Source: a virus. From it: 40,765 nt of DNA. Below the pieces are notes generated by a model that was not told the origin of the DNA, did no database searches, and was given only the letters and a program-made list of their open reading frames with translations. Shown here in pieces: positions 29,983 through 36,733 of this stretch (the first letter of the stretch is position 1; every line of letters begins with the position of its first letter). The stretch covers positions 1 to 40,765 of the IMG/VR virus record IMGVR_UViG_3300020201_000047, one strand, 5' to 3'. The translations under genes and the position numbers were made by a program.

Positions 29983-30515
29983 CAGCGCACCGACTGCGGC
30001 CGACGGGATTGCACGAACGGCCCCACGATCAACGCTTTGGTCATCGTATCGGTAGCGACGCGTGTGGTTTCGTCGAACGCGGGCTGCATAAACGGGCGAG
30101 GCGCGATGCGCGCGGTCCCGAAGTTGAGCAGGGCCGCATATTTCGTCGCGACGCCCACCAGCCGCTTGAACACGCCCTCTTTCTCGACGTAGGCCGAGCG
30201 CTTGAGCGCGTTGGTGTCTGGCGCGGGCGGATTGTTGGGCGCCGATGCCCGGTGAAAATCGCTCGGCCGATTGGTGGTGCGCTTTTTGGCGAGGCGCAGA
30301 AACCGGTTGCGCGTTTGTCCGGCGAGCAACGGGCCCGCAATAAGTACGCGCTGCTGTTTATTCCGGACCCGATACAACCGCCCCGTGCCAGGCTTCGACA
30401 ACTGGTGCTGGATCTGAGACTTGAGCGTGAGCGCCAACACATCCAGTGCGGACGGAACCTTTGCAATCACTTTTGCACGAAACTCGGCCATGCTTTTCTG
30501 CGCGGCGGCACTCAT
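29982..30515 (-). CDS. HK97 gp10-like neck/tail completion protein
   Basis: The ATG at 30515 overlaps the preceding stop (ATGA). The 177-residue protein has an N-terminal helix (SMAEFRAKVIAKVPSALDVLALTLK), a basic region (LYRVRNKQQRVLIAGPLLAGQTRNRFLRLAKKR), and the typical ending LLNFGTARIAPRPFMQPAFDE. The last motif is the signature of HK97 gp10-type proteins that join head and tail. Confidence rests on that motif and the gene order. Confidence 0.8.
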   Translation of the reverse strand: MSAAAQKSMAEFRAKVIAKVPSALDVLALTLKSQIQHQLSKPGTGRLYRVRNKQQRVLIAGPLLAGQTRNRFLRLAKKRTTNRPSDFHRASAPNNPPAPDTNALKRSAYVEKEGVFKRLVGVATKYAALLNFGTARIAPRPFMQPAFDETTRVATDTMTKALIVGPFVQSRRPQSVR

Positions 30516-30922
30516 GGGAGCGCCTCGACTTCGAGGCACGGAATCGCGACCGTGACGCCCGCGACATCCGGCATGCCCACGGTCTCGGCCACGAATACGC
30601 GGCCGCTATACGGGCCCGCGGTGACGGTCAGCCCGTCGCCTTGCGCAATGGTCACCAATCCCGACGCACGCGCCGGGATCAACACCACCAGCGTGGTCCG
30701 CGCACTGATGCCGAACACGTGTTTGCGCCTTGCGCTTTCCGGCGATACCAGGAAACACGGCACGGAGACAAGCGCCACATCACTTGTCCAACTGTCGGCC
30801 GTTGAGCCATCCGCTTGGCTGGTCTGCGTCAGCCGAGACACGGAAACCGTAGCACCGAAGCTGCTCGCCAAGGACGACACGACCGGCTGCAAGCCCGCAA
30901 CGATGGCGGCAACCGCGTTCAC
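30512..30922 (-). CDS. head closure/stopper-like protein
   Basis: The 136-residue protein is a small beta-barrel candidate (ATVSVSRLTQTSQADGS, TTLVVLIPARASGLVTIAQGDGLTVTAG, GRVFVAETVG). It sits between the adaptor and gp10-like genes, the usual place for the stopper that closes the portal channel. No enzyme motif. Start overlaps the preceding stop. Confidence 0.65.
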   Translation of the reverse strand: MNAVAAIVAGLQPVVSSLASSFGATVSVSRLTQTSQADGSTADSWTSDVALVSVPCFLVSPESARRKHVFGISARTTLVVLIPARASGLVTIAQGDGLTVTAGPYSGRVFVAETVGMPDVAGVTVAIPCLEVEALP

Positions 30923-31434
30923 AGCATGCCCCCGGAATGCGAGAGCGTGCCCGCGGTCGACAACAGCAACGGGCGCACTTTCGCGAGCACGTCGTCGGGG
31001 ACGCGATCTTTTGCGTAGTCGTCTCGGACTTGAAACGAGAGCCCGCCCGGCAACGTCATCGCGGAGAATTGCGCCAACGGGTCGCTCGCGTTCGTGCGCA
31101 CCCCCGCCTTCCAGAGCGCATACGCGTACTCGAACTGGGCCTCTTTCGCCACGCGAGGGATCGCCGTGCCGTCCAGCGCATCCGGTTCAATGTCTGGGTG
31201 ATACGGAAACACACGCGGGAGCGGCAACCGCTGGTCGGTCTCGGTGCGATACCCGGCCCATTCCAACACTTCCAATCCGCGCATCGCATGAATCAAACAC
31301 TGCTGACGGTCTGCGGTATCCGAGAGTGCCCAGCCCGACGCAAACGGGGTATCCGCGAAATACGCGTTGGCTTCCACGAGGGTGCCTAAAGTGTTGGCGC
31401 TTGCGCCACTCACCGTTGCGTTGAGCGTGGGCAT
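30919..31434 (-). CDS. head-tail connector/adaptor protein (DnaT-like family)
   Basis: The 171-residue protein is mainly helical: NTLGTLVEANAYFADTPFASGWAL, QQCLIHAMRGLEVLEWAGYRT, PRVAKEAQFEYAYALWKAG. The motif Y-F-x-x...W...L..A...L....W.G.R is that of phage connector proteins, sometimes labelled DnaT-like ssDNA-binding. It binds below the portal ring. Adjacent genes agree. Confidence 0.75.
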   Translation of the reverse strand: MPTLNATVSGASANTLGTLVEANAYFADTPFASGWALSDTADRQQCLIHAMRGLEVLEWAGYRTETDQRLPLPRVFPYHPDIEPDALDGTAIPRVAKEAQFEYAYALWKAGVRTNASDPLAQFSAMTLPGGLSFQVRDDYAKDRVPDDVLAKVRPLLLSTAGTLSHSGGML

Positions 31435-31677
31435 TTATTTTTTGCCGCGCGCGAGCGGAGCGGCCACCACAGCTGCAGGCGGCATCGCTTTCGCGGGCTT
31501 GTCGATGGTGTCGCTAATCAGCAGCGCGGCCGGGGCGAGTATCTCGCCCTCGTCAGGGGCCGCCGTAAAAACGCCGCCCGCCAACAGTTCGCGCGCATCC
31601 ACCGGCCAACGCTCGATGCGCTGACCGGTGGATGCGTCCGTCAATGCAACCATGCCGTTCTTGAGCAGGGCGAGCAT
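31435..31677 (-). CDS. small head-associated hypothetical protein
   Basis: The 80-residue protein has a short beta start (MLALLKNGMVALTDASTGQRIERWPVD) and an Ala/Pro-rich end (MPPAAVVAAPLARGKK). It lies between capsid cement and connector genes and abuts both. No family recognised. It may be a minor head protein or an assembly factor. Confidence 0.6.
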   Translation of the reverse strand: MLALLKNGMVALTDASTGQRIERWPVDARELLAGGVFTAAPDEGEILAPAALLISDTIDKPAKAMPPAAVVAAPLARGKK

Positions 31678-32099
31678 CAGGCTTTGGTCGTCAAGACAGC
31701 GCTAAAATTGATGCCCGTGGCAATCGTACCGACGACCTGCGTGTACAGGGACACGTACCGATAGATCGTGCCGTCCACCTGGTTGCTGAACATGATCTCG
31801 CGACGACTGGTCGCCGCCGTGTCCGCCGTCTCAAGCGACGTCGTAGAGTCGCCGAGCGGCAGCGCGCCCAGATTCACCACGGTATTGGCGAAGGTCGAAG
31901 AGTTCGACCCTTGGGCGATGATGACATACTTTTCATCGCCGCTCGCGACCTCGCACGCCGTGATATCAATCACCGCGCGGCCATCGAATCGCGCCGCGCC
32001 CATATCAAGAATCTCGGCACGTGCGGACGTAGCCACCAGACCGGCGGCCTTCATAATCAACTTCGCGTCAAAGACGCTCCCTACTGAATTACGTGGCAT
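31677..32099 (-). CDS. capsid cement/decoration-like protein (Bbp16-type)
   Basis: The 140-residue protein follows the major capsid gene and has the helix-then-beta pattern of Bbp16-type cement proteins: FDAKLIMKAAGLVATSARAEILDMGA, AVIDITACEVASGDEKYVIIAQGSNS, GTIYRYVSLYTQVVGTIATGINFSAVL. Cement proteins bind capsomer junctions and stabilise the shell. A GGAG ribosome site lies 8 bases before the ATG, just past the terminator of the capsid gene. Assignment is from position and pattern. Confidence 0.65.
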   Translation of the reverse strand: MPRNSVGSVFDAKLIMKAAGLVATSARAEILDMGAARFDGRAVIDITACEVASGDEKYVIIAQGSNSSTFANTVVNLGALPLGDSTTSLETADTAATSRREIMFSNQVDGTIYRYVSLYTQVVGTIATGINFSAVLTTKA

Positions 32100-32116
32100 C
32101 AGAATGCTCCGAAGAG

Positions 32117-32147
32117 AAAAAAGGAGCCGGGCGCCGAAACGCCCGGC
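32117..32147 (-). terminator. intrinsic terminator after the major capsid gene
   Basis: On the minus strand GCCGGGCG-TTTCGG-CGCCCGGC forms a perfect 8-bp GC stem with a six-base loop, followed after three bases by TTTTTT (32122-32117). It starts seven bases after the capsid stop codon. Downstream genes presumably rely on read-through, which would make capsid mRNA the most abundant. Confidence 0.85.
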
Positions 32148-32153
32148 GAACCG

Positions 32154-33089
32154 TCAGGCGGCAACCGCGGCGTTCGAGATCGAGCGCAACCGCGCAATCC
32201 CGCGTCCGTTCTCCACGGCCATGCCGCAGAGCCACTCCACGCGGGTACGAAACACCGGCTTCGCGTCGATTTCGCCCAAGTCGCGGACCTCGATCATGCC
32301 GTTCTGCAAGCCCTGCAAATAGCCGTCGCCGACAGAGACGCAGTAGATCGACGTCGCGGTCGTGCCGCCGCCGGCGGCGACTTCGTCAAACGCGATTGGG
32401 TCAGTGCCGTCGTTGTCCGGGTACGCTTCGATCAGCGGAATGCCGTTGTACGTCGTGATCTGCTGGCCAAATTCGTTTTTCTGAAAGTTGATAAACCCGC
32501 CCACCGCGGACGTACGCGCCGCCTGCGTCAGACGCAGCTTCATCGTACGACTCAGCCAGAGCTGTCGGTTCGGGCCAGCCACACTCGCGATCAAGGTGTC
32601 GAGTTTGAACAACGACAGCGGATCACCGCCGGACGAGGCGCCGTTGTCCTGCAACTGCGCGCCCGTACAGCGCACCTGCAGGCCGTCAAATTCGCGACCA
32701 TTGGTCGTGCTGTCGCCCTTGATCAGCTTGGCGGTAATCGTCGCGGCAAGCGACTTGGACTTGATCGATTCCTGGGTCGCGCGCGTGCCTGCTCCGTACA
32801 TCCTGACCAAGGCCACGTCGACATCCAGTTCACCACCAACCACCGTCAGGGCTTCCACTTCGGGATTGATAACGCCCGTGGACTCGGTATACGACTCATT
32901 GATGCCGCGGAACGCGACACCGGGCAACGCACCCTCTTTGTTGTAGCGATAGGCGCCGCCAGGAATGTTCTTAAACGTCAACGCATTCAGAAACCCACTG
33001 GACTGCGCGAACTGCGCGATAATGGACGCGCGCTTGGTTTCGCCGTTGTCGAGCGCGATTTTCACCGCTTCGATCAGGGAACTAGCCAT
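32154..33089 (-). CDS. major capsid protein
   Basis: The 311-residue protein lies between the scaffold and cement genes and has a GAGG ribosome site. Motifs include GGAYRYNKEGALPGVAFRG (N-arm/E-loop-like), LWLSRTMKLRLTQAAR, ITTYNGIPLIEAYPDNDG and a C-terminal VRDLGEIDAKPVFRTRVEWL. These match a group of HK97-fold capsid proteins in podo- and siphophages (P-domain helix plus A-domain). No protease or delta domain is obvious; a separate scaffold is present. It forms the icosahedral shell. Confidence 0.85.
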   Translation of the reverse strand: MASSLIEAVKIALDNGETKRASIIAQFAQSSGFLNALTFKNIPGGAYRYNKEGALPGVAFRGINESYTESTGVINPEVEALTVVGGELDVDVALVRMYGAGTRATQESIKSKSLAATITAKLIKGDSTTNGREFDGLQVRCTGAQLQDNGASSGGDPLSLFKLDTLIASVAGPNRQLWLSRTMKLRLTQAARTSAVGGFINFQKNEFGQQITTYNGIPLIEAYPDNDGTDPIAFDEVAAGGGTTATSIYCVSVGDGYLQGLQNGMIEVRDLGEIDAKPVFRTRVEWLCGMAVENGRGIARLRSISNAAVAA

Positions 33090-33157
33090 GATGGAACCTC
33101 AAACAGAGAATTTGTGAATTCCCCATTCAAGCCGCGCGCGTCATTGCGCTGCGGGAG

Positions 33158-33188
33158 GGGATTCGGGAGCTGGGCTCGACCGAATCCC
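33158..33188 (-). other. long hairpin between scaffold and capsid genes
   Basis: GGGATTCGG and CCGAATCCC (9 pairs) enclose a GAGC-tgg-GCTC stem with a two-base bulge. There is no T-run on either side. It may be an RNA-processing or stability element that protects the capsid mRNA or reduces scaffold translation; otherwise 33090-33266 shows no gene. Confidence 0.6.
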
Positions 33189-33266
33189 TCGGTCACAACG
33201 GCGGTGCGGTGCTACGGCGAAACGGTGCAACGTGGAACGGGATACCGTGGGACCATTGGTGACGCG

Positions 33267-33944
33267 TTACGTGCCTTGGTTTGCGAACTCCAACCCCGAC
33301 GCGGGGTTTTTGAGCAACGACTCGAGCGTCGGCGCGCCCGTATTCGGAGCGCTCGGACCGGTGTTCCCCGGTGCGTTGCCGCCGCTGCCGCCGTTGCCCA
33401 CGAACACTTCTGGAAAATCCGTTTTATACGATTGAATCTGTTTCAGGACATCCGCATTCGGCTTGCCTTTCACGATGAGCGTGCCCGTGTCGTTCACGTC
33501 AAAGTCATCCCCGTACAGCTTCTCGAACTTGCCGAACCGCTCTTTGCGAACACCGCCCTTCTCGCTCAGCGCCATTTCGGTCAGCTGTGTGCGCACTTTG
33601 AGTTGACGGTTTTCTATGAGCGCCGATTCACCGGCGGCCCATTTCGGTTTGTGCTCGTCGACATAGTCGTCGATCGCCTGCTGCACAATCTGCTTTCGGA
33701 CCTCGTCGGGTACGGCGTTGTCCGGATTCTTCGAGGTCTCCTGCAAGCGTTTGAGTTCTCGCGCCGCCTTGGTGGCATTCTTCTCTGCCGCCTCTCGGCG
33801 TGTCCGCTCTTCTTTGACTGACTCGACAAGCTCGGTCGTGTCCCGATCCTCAAATACAACGAAAGTCCCGTCTTGGAGCTGCAGCGCTTCGTCAGCCTGT
33901 TCCGCGGGGATGTCTGCTTTCGTGGGGTATCTGGAAGTCGGCAT
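33267..33944 (-). CDS. scaffold protein (GP20-like)
   Basis: The 225-residue protein has a long charged coiled coil (TTELVESVKEERTRREAAEKNATKAARELKRLQ as a whole, about 36-68). Next is the segment FGKFEKLYGDDFDVNDTGTL, typical of phage GP20/scaffold proteins, and then a flexible Gly/Asn/Pro tail (GNGGSGGNAPGNTGPSAPN). Scaffolds direct capsid assembly and then leave. It is directly upstream of the capsid gene in transcription order. No protease domain is fused. Confidence 0.8.
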   Translation of the reverse strand: MPTSRYPTKADIPAEQADEALQLQDGTFVVFEDRDTTELVESVKEERTRREAAEKNATKAARELKRLQETSKNPDNAVPDEVRKQIVQQAIDDYVDEHKPKWAAGESALIENRQLKVRTQLTEMALSEKGGVRKERFGKFEKLYGDDFDVNDTGTLIVKGKPNADVLKQIQSYKTDFPEVFVGNGGSGGNAPGNTGPSAPNTGAPTLESLLKNPASGLEFANQGT

Positions 33945-34052
33945 ATGGTCAGTTGAGTGTGTCGCCTACGCGTCTGACGGTATGGTACCATTGAGCGAGG
34001 CGGTGGGGCGGACGAACTGTGGGCACTGGGGCCACAGTACCGCAATGGCGCG

Positions 34053-34301
34053 TCACGACCACCCCTTCACCTGCGGGTCGTCGCGCACAGGGATCGCCAA
34101 GCTGGCGGCCGTATGTTGCGTGAGCCCCACCACGTCCGCCAGCAGGACATCGACCGTCGCACCGTACAGATTGAGCCCGTGCCAATGGTGCTGGCCTCGC
34201 TCCCATGCATCACGGATGGTCTCGTAACTGGCCAGCGGCAGCGCCCACACGCTTCCGTCCCTGCAATGCACGGTGAGGTGAGGTGCGTCGGTCAGGGTCA
34301 T
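34053..34301 (-). CDS. small accessory protein in head module
   Basis: The ATG at 34301 overlaps the stop of the next gene upstream (ATGA). The 82-residue protein begins MTLTDAPHLTVHCRDGSVWALPLASYETI and has a Trp/His-rich centre (WERGQHHWHGLNLYG). It is the last of a seven-gene block of tiny proteins before the scaffold. No family recognised. The 104 bases up to the scaffold gene show only a weak CTGTGG/CCACAG hairpin. Confidence 0.65.
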   Translation of the reverse strand: MTLTDAPHLTVHCRDGSVWALPLASYETIRDAWERGQHHWHGLNLYGATVDVLLADVVGLTQHTAASLAIPVRDDPQVKGWS

Positions 34302-34450
34302 CCAAAGACCGCCCACGCAACCGCGCCCACGATCCCGGAGAACATCGCCACACACCAAAGGCAGCCATACAGTACCTCCCCCCGCTCTTTCGCGAACTCC
34401 TCCGCGAATACGTCCGGATGGGCAAGGCGCTGTCGCTCCAGTGCGCTCAT
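34298..34450 (-). CDS. tiny single-span membrane protein
   Basis: A 50-residue protein: MSALERQRLAHPDVFAEEFA, then a membrane helix VLYGCLWCVAMFSGIVGAVAWAVF at about 26-49. Both ends overlap neighbours by ATGA. Too small to assign; may be a host-membrane effector. Confidence 0.65.
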   Translation of the reverse strand: MSALERQRLAHPDVFAEEFAKERGEVLYGCLWCVAMFSGIVGAVAWAVFG

Positions 34451-34638
34451 CGGCCCGGACGGAGAAGGTCCGACAAAAAATCCGGGACCGGCGTGTGCTT
34501 GCGCGTTACGCGATCGAGATTGACGGACGCGGCCGCGAACCGTGCGATCACGGGCGAGAGACGCTTGATCTGCGCATCGCTCAGCCCTTCCGCCCGGAGC
34601 GCGGCCAGGACGGCGGATTTGCACTGCGCGAGCGTCAT
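34447..34638 (-). CDS. small helical hypothetical protein
   Basis: A 63-residue protein (TLAQCKSAVLAALRAEGLSD, then IKRLSPVIARFAAASVNL) predicted all-helical with a basic tail. The start overlaps TGATG with the previous stop. Coupled to neighbours on both sides, which argues that it is real. Confidence 0.65.
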   Translation of the reverse strand: MTLAQCKSAVLAALRAEGLSDAQIKRLSPVIARFAAASVNLDRVTRKHTPVPDFLSDLLRPGR

Positions 34639-34808
34639 CACCGCCCCCGCCGACCGTTCGCCCACGCGTATTCGAGCACCGCTATCACCCAGACCACCGG
34701 CCAGAGCGCGCACACGACCAGCGTTTTTCCGAACGCGCTCCGGCCAGCCACCACGGTCGCATGGAACGTCAGCGAAAACCCGAGCAGATACCAGAGCGAG
34801 CGCGTCAT
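34638..34808 (-). CDS. small two-span membrane protein
   Basis: A 56-residue protein with two hydrophobic segments (LWYLLGFSLTFHATVVAG and TLVVCALWPVVWVIAVLEYAW) joined by a short basic loop. ATG at 34808 overlaps the previous stop. Function unknown; could be a superinfection-exclusion type protein, which is only a guess. Confidence 0.65.
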   Translation of the reverse strand: MTRSLWYLLGFSLTFHATVVAGRSAFGKTLVVCALWPVVWVIAVLEYAWANGRRGR

Positions 34809-35011
34809 GGGCCGTCCGCCTTCCATTCGGTCGACGCGATCCGCTCGACGAATTGCAATCCGCCGAGCACGGGGCGATACACGAAGGTGGCCCTGATGCG
34901 GACGGCATCGACCAACGGATTGGCGACGGCGTAATCGCCAGTGGTTAATGGCAACGCCTGATGTTTGGTAATCAAATCGCCGCAGCAGGGACCGCCGATG
35001 TAGGTGCTCAT
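34805..35011 (-). CDS. small hypothetical protein
   Basis: A 68-residue protein with a Cys-Cys near the start (YIGGPCCGDLITKHQALPL). The beta-rich rest includes VRIRATFVYRPVLGGLQFVER. The start overlaps the previous gene's stop (ATGA). No family recognised. Confidence 0.6.
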   Translation of the reverse strand: MSTYIGGPCCGDLITKHQALPLTTGDYAVANPLVDAVRIRATFVYRPVLGGLQFVERIASTEWKADGP

Positions 35012-35175
35012 GGCTTCCGCCGTGCGCGCCACACCGTCACCACCAACGCGAAGCCACGCGCGGTACACTGCGCGAAATACACGCGGCCACGCCGGATCGT
35101 CCCCGCGCGCAGCATCTGTCGCACGATACCGCATTCGAGCACGGCGCGTGTGTCGCGGTTGCCATGCCCCTTCAT
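35008..35175 (-). CDS. small basic hypothetical protein
   Basis: A 55-residue, Arg-rich protein (AVLECGIVRQMLRAGTIRRG, then ALVVTVWRARRKP). Overlapping start and stop with neighbours support translation. Basic charge suggests nucleic-acid contact, unproven. Confidence 0.6.
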   Translation of the reverse strand: MKGHGNRDTRAVLECGIVRQMLRAGTIRRGRVYFAQCTARGFALVVTVWRARRKP

Positions 35176-35558
35176 GATTCCGCCTCCAGCGCCGCAATCA
35201 ATCGCGCCACGTACCATTGCGCCTTCTTCACGTCTTGCAGCGCGTCGTCTTTCAATCCAGCGCGCCAGAGATACTTGATCGCGTTGCCTTTGCAATACTG
35301 GAGGAACCCATCCCCTGTGGCTGCTTCGATTGCGTCAATGCATTCTACCTTGCCCCGCCGATAGTGCGGCGGGTGGGTAACGGGGTCTGGCGCAACCGTC
35401 GCCGCGATCCGCTCGTCTTCGGCGGCGAGGCCTTCGGCCGAAAGAATCGACCCGTCTATTCGACAGGCATGGGTACACGCGCACGGCGCCCCATTCCCGA
35501 ACCCTTCAACGGCCGCGACGCCGGGGTAGACACGGCAATACCTTGACTGTGGAATCAT
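35172..35558 (-). CDS. DUF3310-family protein (SaV-like)
   Basis: The 128-residue protein carries the DUF3310 signature at about residues 64-120: PPHYRRGKVECIDAIEAATG, FLQYCKGNAIKYLWRAGLK and DALQDVKKAQWYVARLI. The family is widespread in phages, sometimes labelled nucleotide kinase-like, with no settled function. The N-terminal 55 residues contain CACTHACRI and a basic part that is not in the family core. Normally it belongs to early or accessory regions; here it lies inside the head operon. Confidence 0.85.
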   Translation of the reverse strand: MIPQSRYCRVYPGVAAVEGFGNGAPCACTHACRIDGSILSAEGLAAEDERIAATVAPDPVTHPPHYRRGKVECIDAIEAATGDGFLQYCKGNAIKYLWRAGLKDDALQDVKKAQWYVARLIAALEAES

Positions 35559-36577
35559 GACAACCTCGCGATAAGTTGGTCCAACGATACCCGCCGTCCA
35601 TCGGTGCCAATCATCTGCGCCAGTGTGACGTCCCCCTTCCGATAGAGCTCCGCTTTCGCGTTGCCCAACACGTCGTTCTGTACCGCGGCCGATTGCGCCC
35701 GCAGCCATTCGTCATACGACACGCGCCGACCGAGCGTGTCTTGGGTGACGCCGATGACGGAGAGGTCGGGGACAGGGACGAGTGCGCTGCGGCAATTCAC
35801 GTGTGCCGGTGGCTTCGGGTGCGTGGTGTCACTGACCTCCCACGTGCGACCATCGAGCCCGGCGCAGATATCGGAGGTCCGAACGTCGATGACACTCTCC
35901 CATCGCACCACCAGCATCACGTCCGCCATCTCGCGGTGCTCGAGTGTCGCGGCTTCTGTGGACACCGCCGTCATCGCGGTGCGCACCGCCGCGCGGACGC
36001 CATGCACCTGCGTGCGAAACAGCGTTTTGATACCCGGGTCTCGCGCAATCACCAACCGCGACACTTCACGCGGGCCCATCCCTTGCAGCAATCCGGACTG
36101 AATGGTGGACCGTGCGCGCATCAACGCCGACTGCGCATCGCGCTCCCACCACGCGCCCAGCTTGATGCCGCCGATGTCGACGGTCGCCACAATATCGGCA
36201 AACCGCGCCGCCTGGATCAACTGCGCGCGCCCCGGCACCCCCAATACCGCGCGCAGCGTTTGAGCCTGCGCATGCATCACCTGTGCTTCGGCCGCCCCGT
36301 ACTGTTGCAATTGCTGGCCGACCGAAAAGCGCGCCGTTCCTTGCACTTCCGCGAGCCGTGACTGAGCCCACCGCATCAGCTGGTCCAGCCGTTCTTTCTC
36401 GGCTGCGCTCGTCAGTCCGCTGTCCAACAACCGGTTGGCCAGTTCGTCGTAAAACCTCTCCAAGAGCGTCGCCACGTCACTGACCACCACATTGCCGTAG
36501 CCGTGCCGCGCGATCAGCGCTTTCAGTTGCCAATCGGGACCGAACGGGACCCCGTCCGGCATGCCGGAGAACGCCAT
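35555..36577 (-). CDS. minor head protein (SPP1 gp7/MuF-like)
   Basis: The 340-residue protein shows the MuF-type fold signature. A long helical part ends with LLQGMGPREVSRLVI, then TLFRTQVHGVRAAVRTAM, and a zinc-like end WESVIDVRTSDICAGLDGRTW...PKPPAHVNCRSALVPV (about 225-272). These proteins bind the portal, enter the head and can be ejected with DNA. No effector domain is fused to the C-terminus; the final 70 residues look like a short extension (YDEWLRAQSAAVQNDVLGNA). Start follows the previous stop immediately. Confidence 0.85.
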   Translation of the reverse strand: MAFSGMPDGVPFGPDWQLKALIARHGYGNVVVSDVATLLERFYDELANRLLDSGLTSAAEKERLDQLMRWAQSRLAEVQGTARFSVGQQLQQYGAAEAQVMHAQAQTLRAVLGVPGRAQLIQAARFADIVATVDIGGIKLGAWWERDAQSALMRARSTIQSGLLQGMGPREVSRLVIARDPGIKTLFRTQVHGVRAAVRTAMTAVSTEAATLEHREMADVMLVVRWESVIDVRTSDICAGLDGRTWEVSDTTHPKPPAHVNCRSALVPVPDLSVIGVTQDTLGRRVSYDEWLRAQSAAVQNDVLGNAKAELYRKGDVTLAQMIGTDGRRVSLDQLIARLS

Positions 36578-36733
36578 TTAGGCGCGGCCCTTAGTCGACA
36601 TCGGCCCACTCAACGTCAGCAATCCATCAGCGTGCATGGCGATTGTGAGTGTATTCGTGTCGGTCGCGGTCACGTCCGCGGGCGAGGTGTCCAAGAGTGA
36701 GACACACAGCAGCGGGCGCACCACACTGTTCAC
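36578..36733 (-). CDS. small head-module gene between portal and MuF genes
   Basis: A GTG at 36733 overlaps the portal stop (GTGA), and its TAA is followed directly by the ATG of the MuF-like gene. The 51-residue product reads MNSVVRPLLCVSLLDTSPAD, then TNTLTIAMHADGLLTLSGPM. Perfect junctions on both sides make it a convincing short gene even though it matches nothing I know. It may be a small head-vertex or regulatory protein. Confidence 0.7.
   Translation of the reverse strand: MNSVVRPLLCVSLLDTSPADVTATDTNTLTIAMHADGLLTLSGPMSTKGRA

Noticed and set aside
30009-31424. A 471-codon plus-strand open frame across three neck genes
   Set aside because: Antisense to three convincing overlapping structural genes; the composition is Arg/His-rich.
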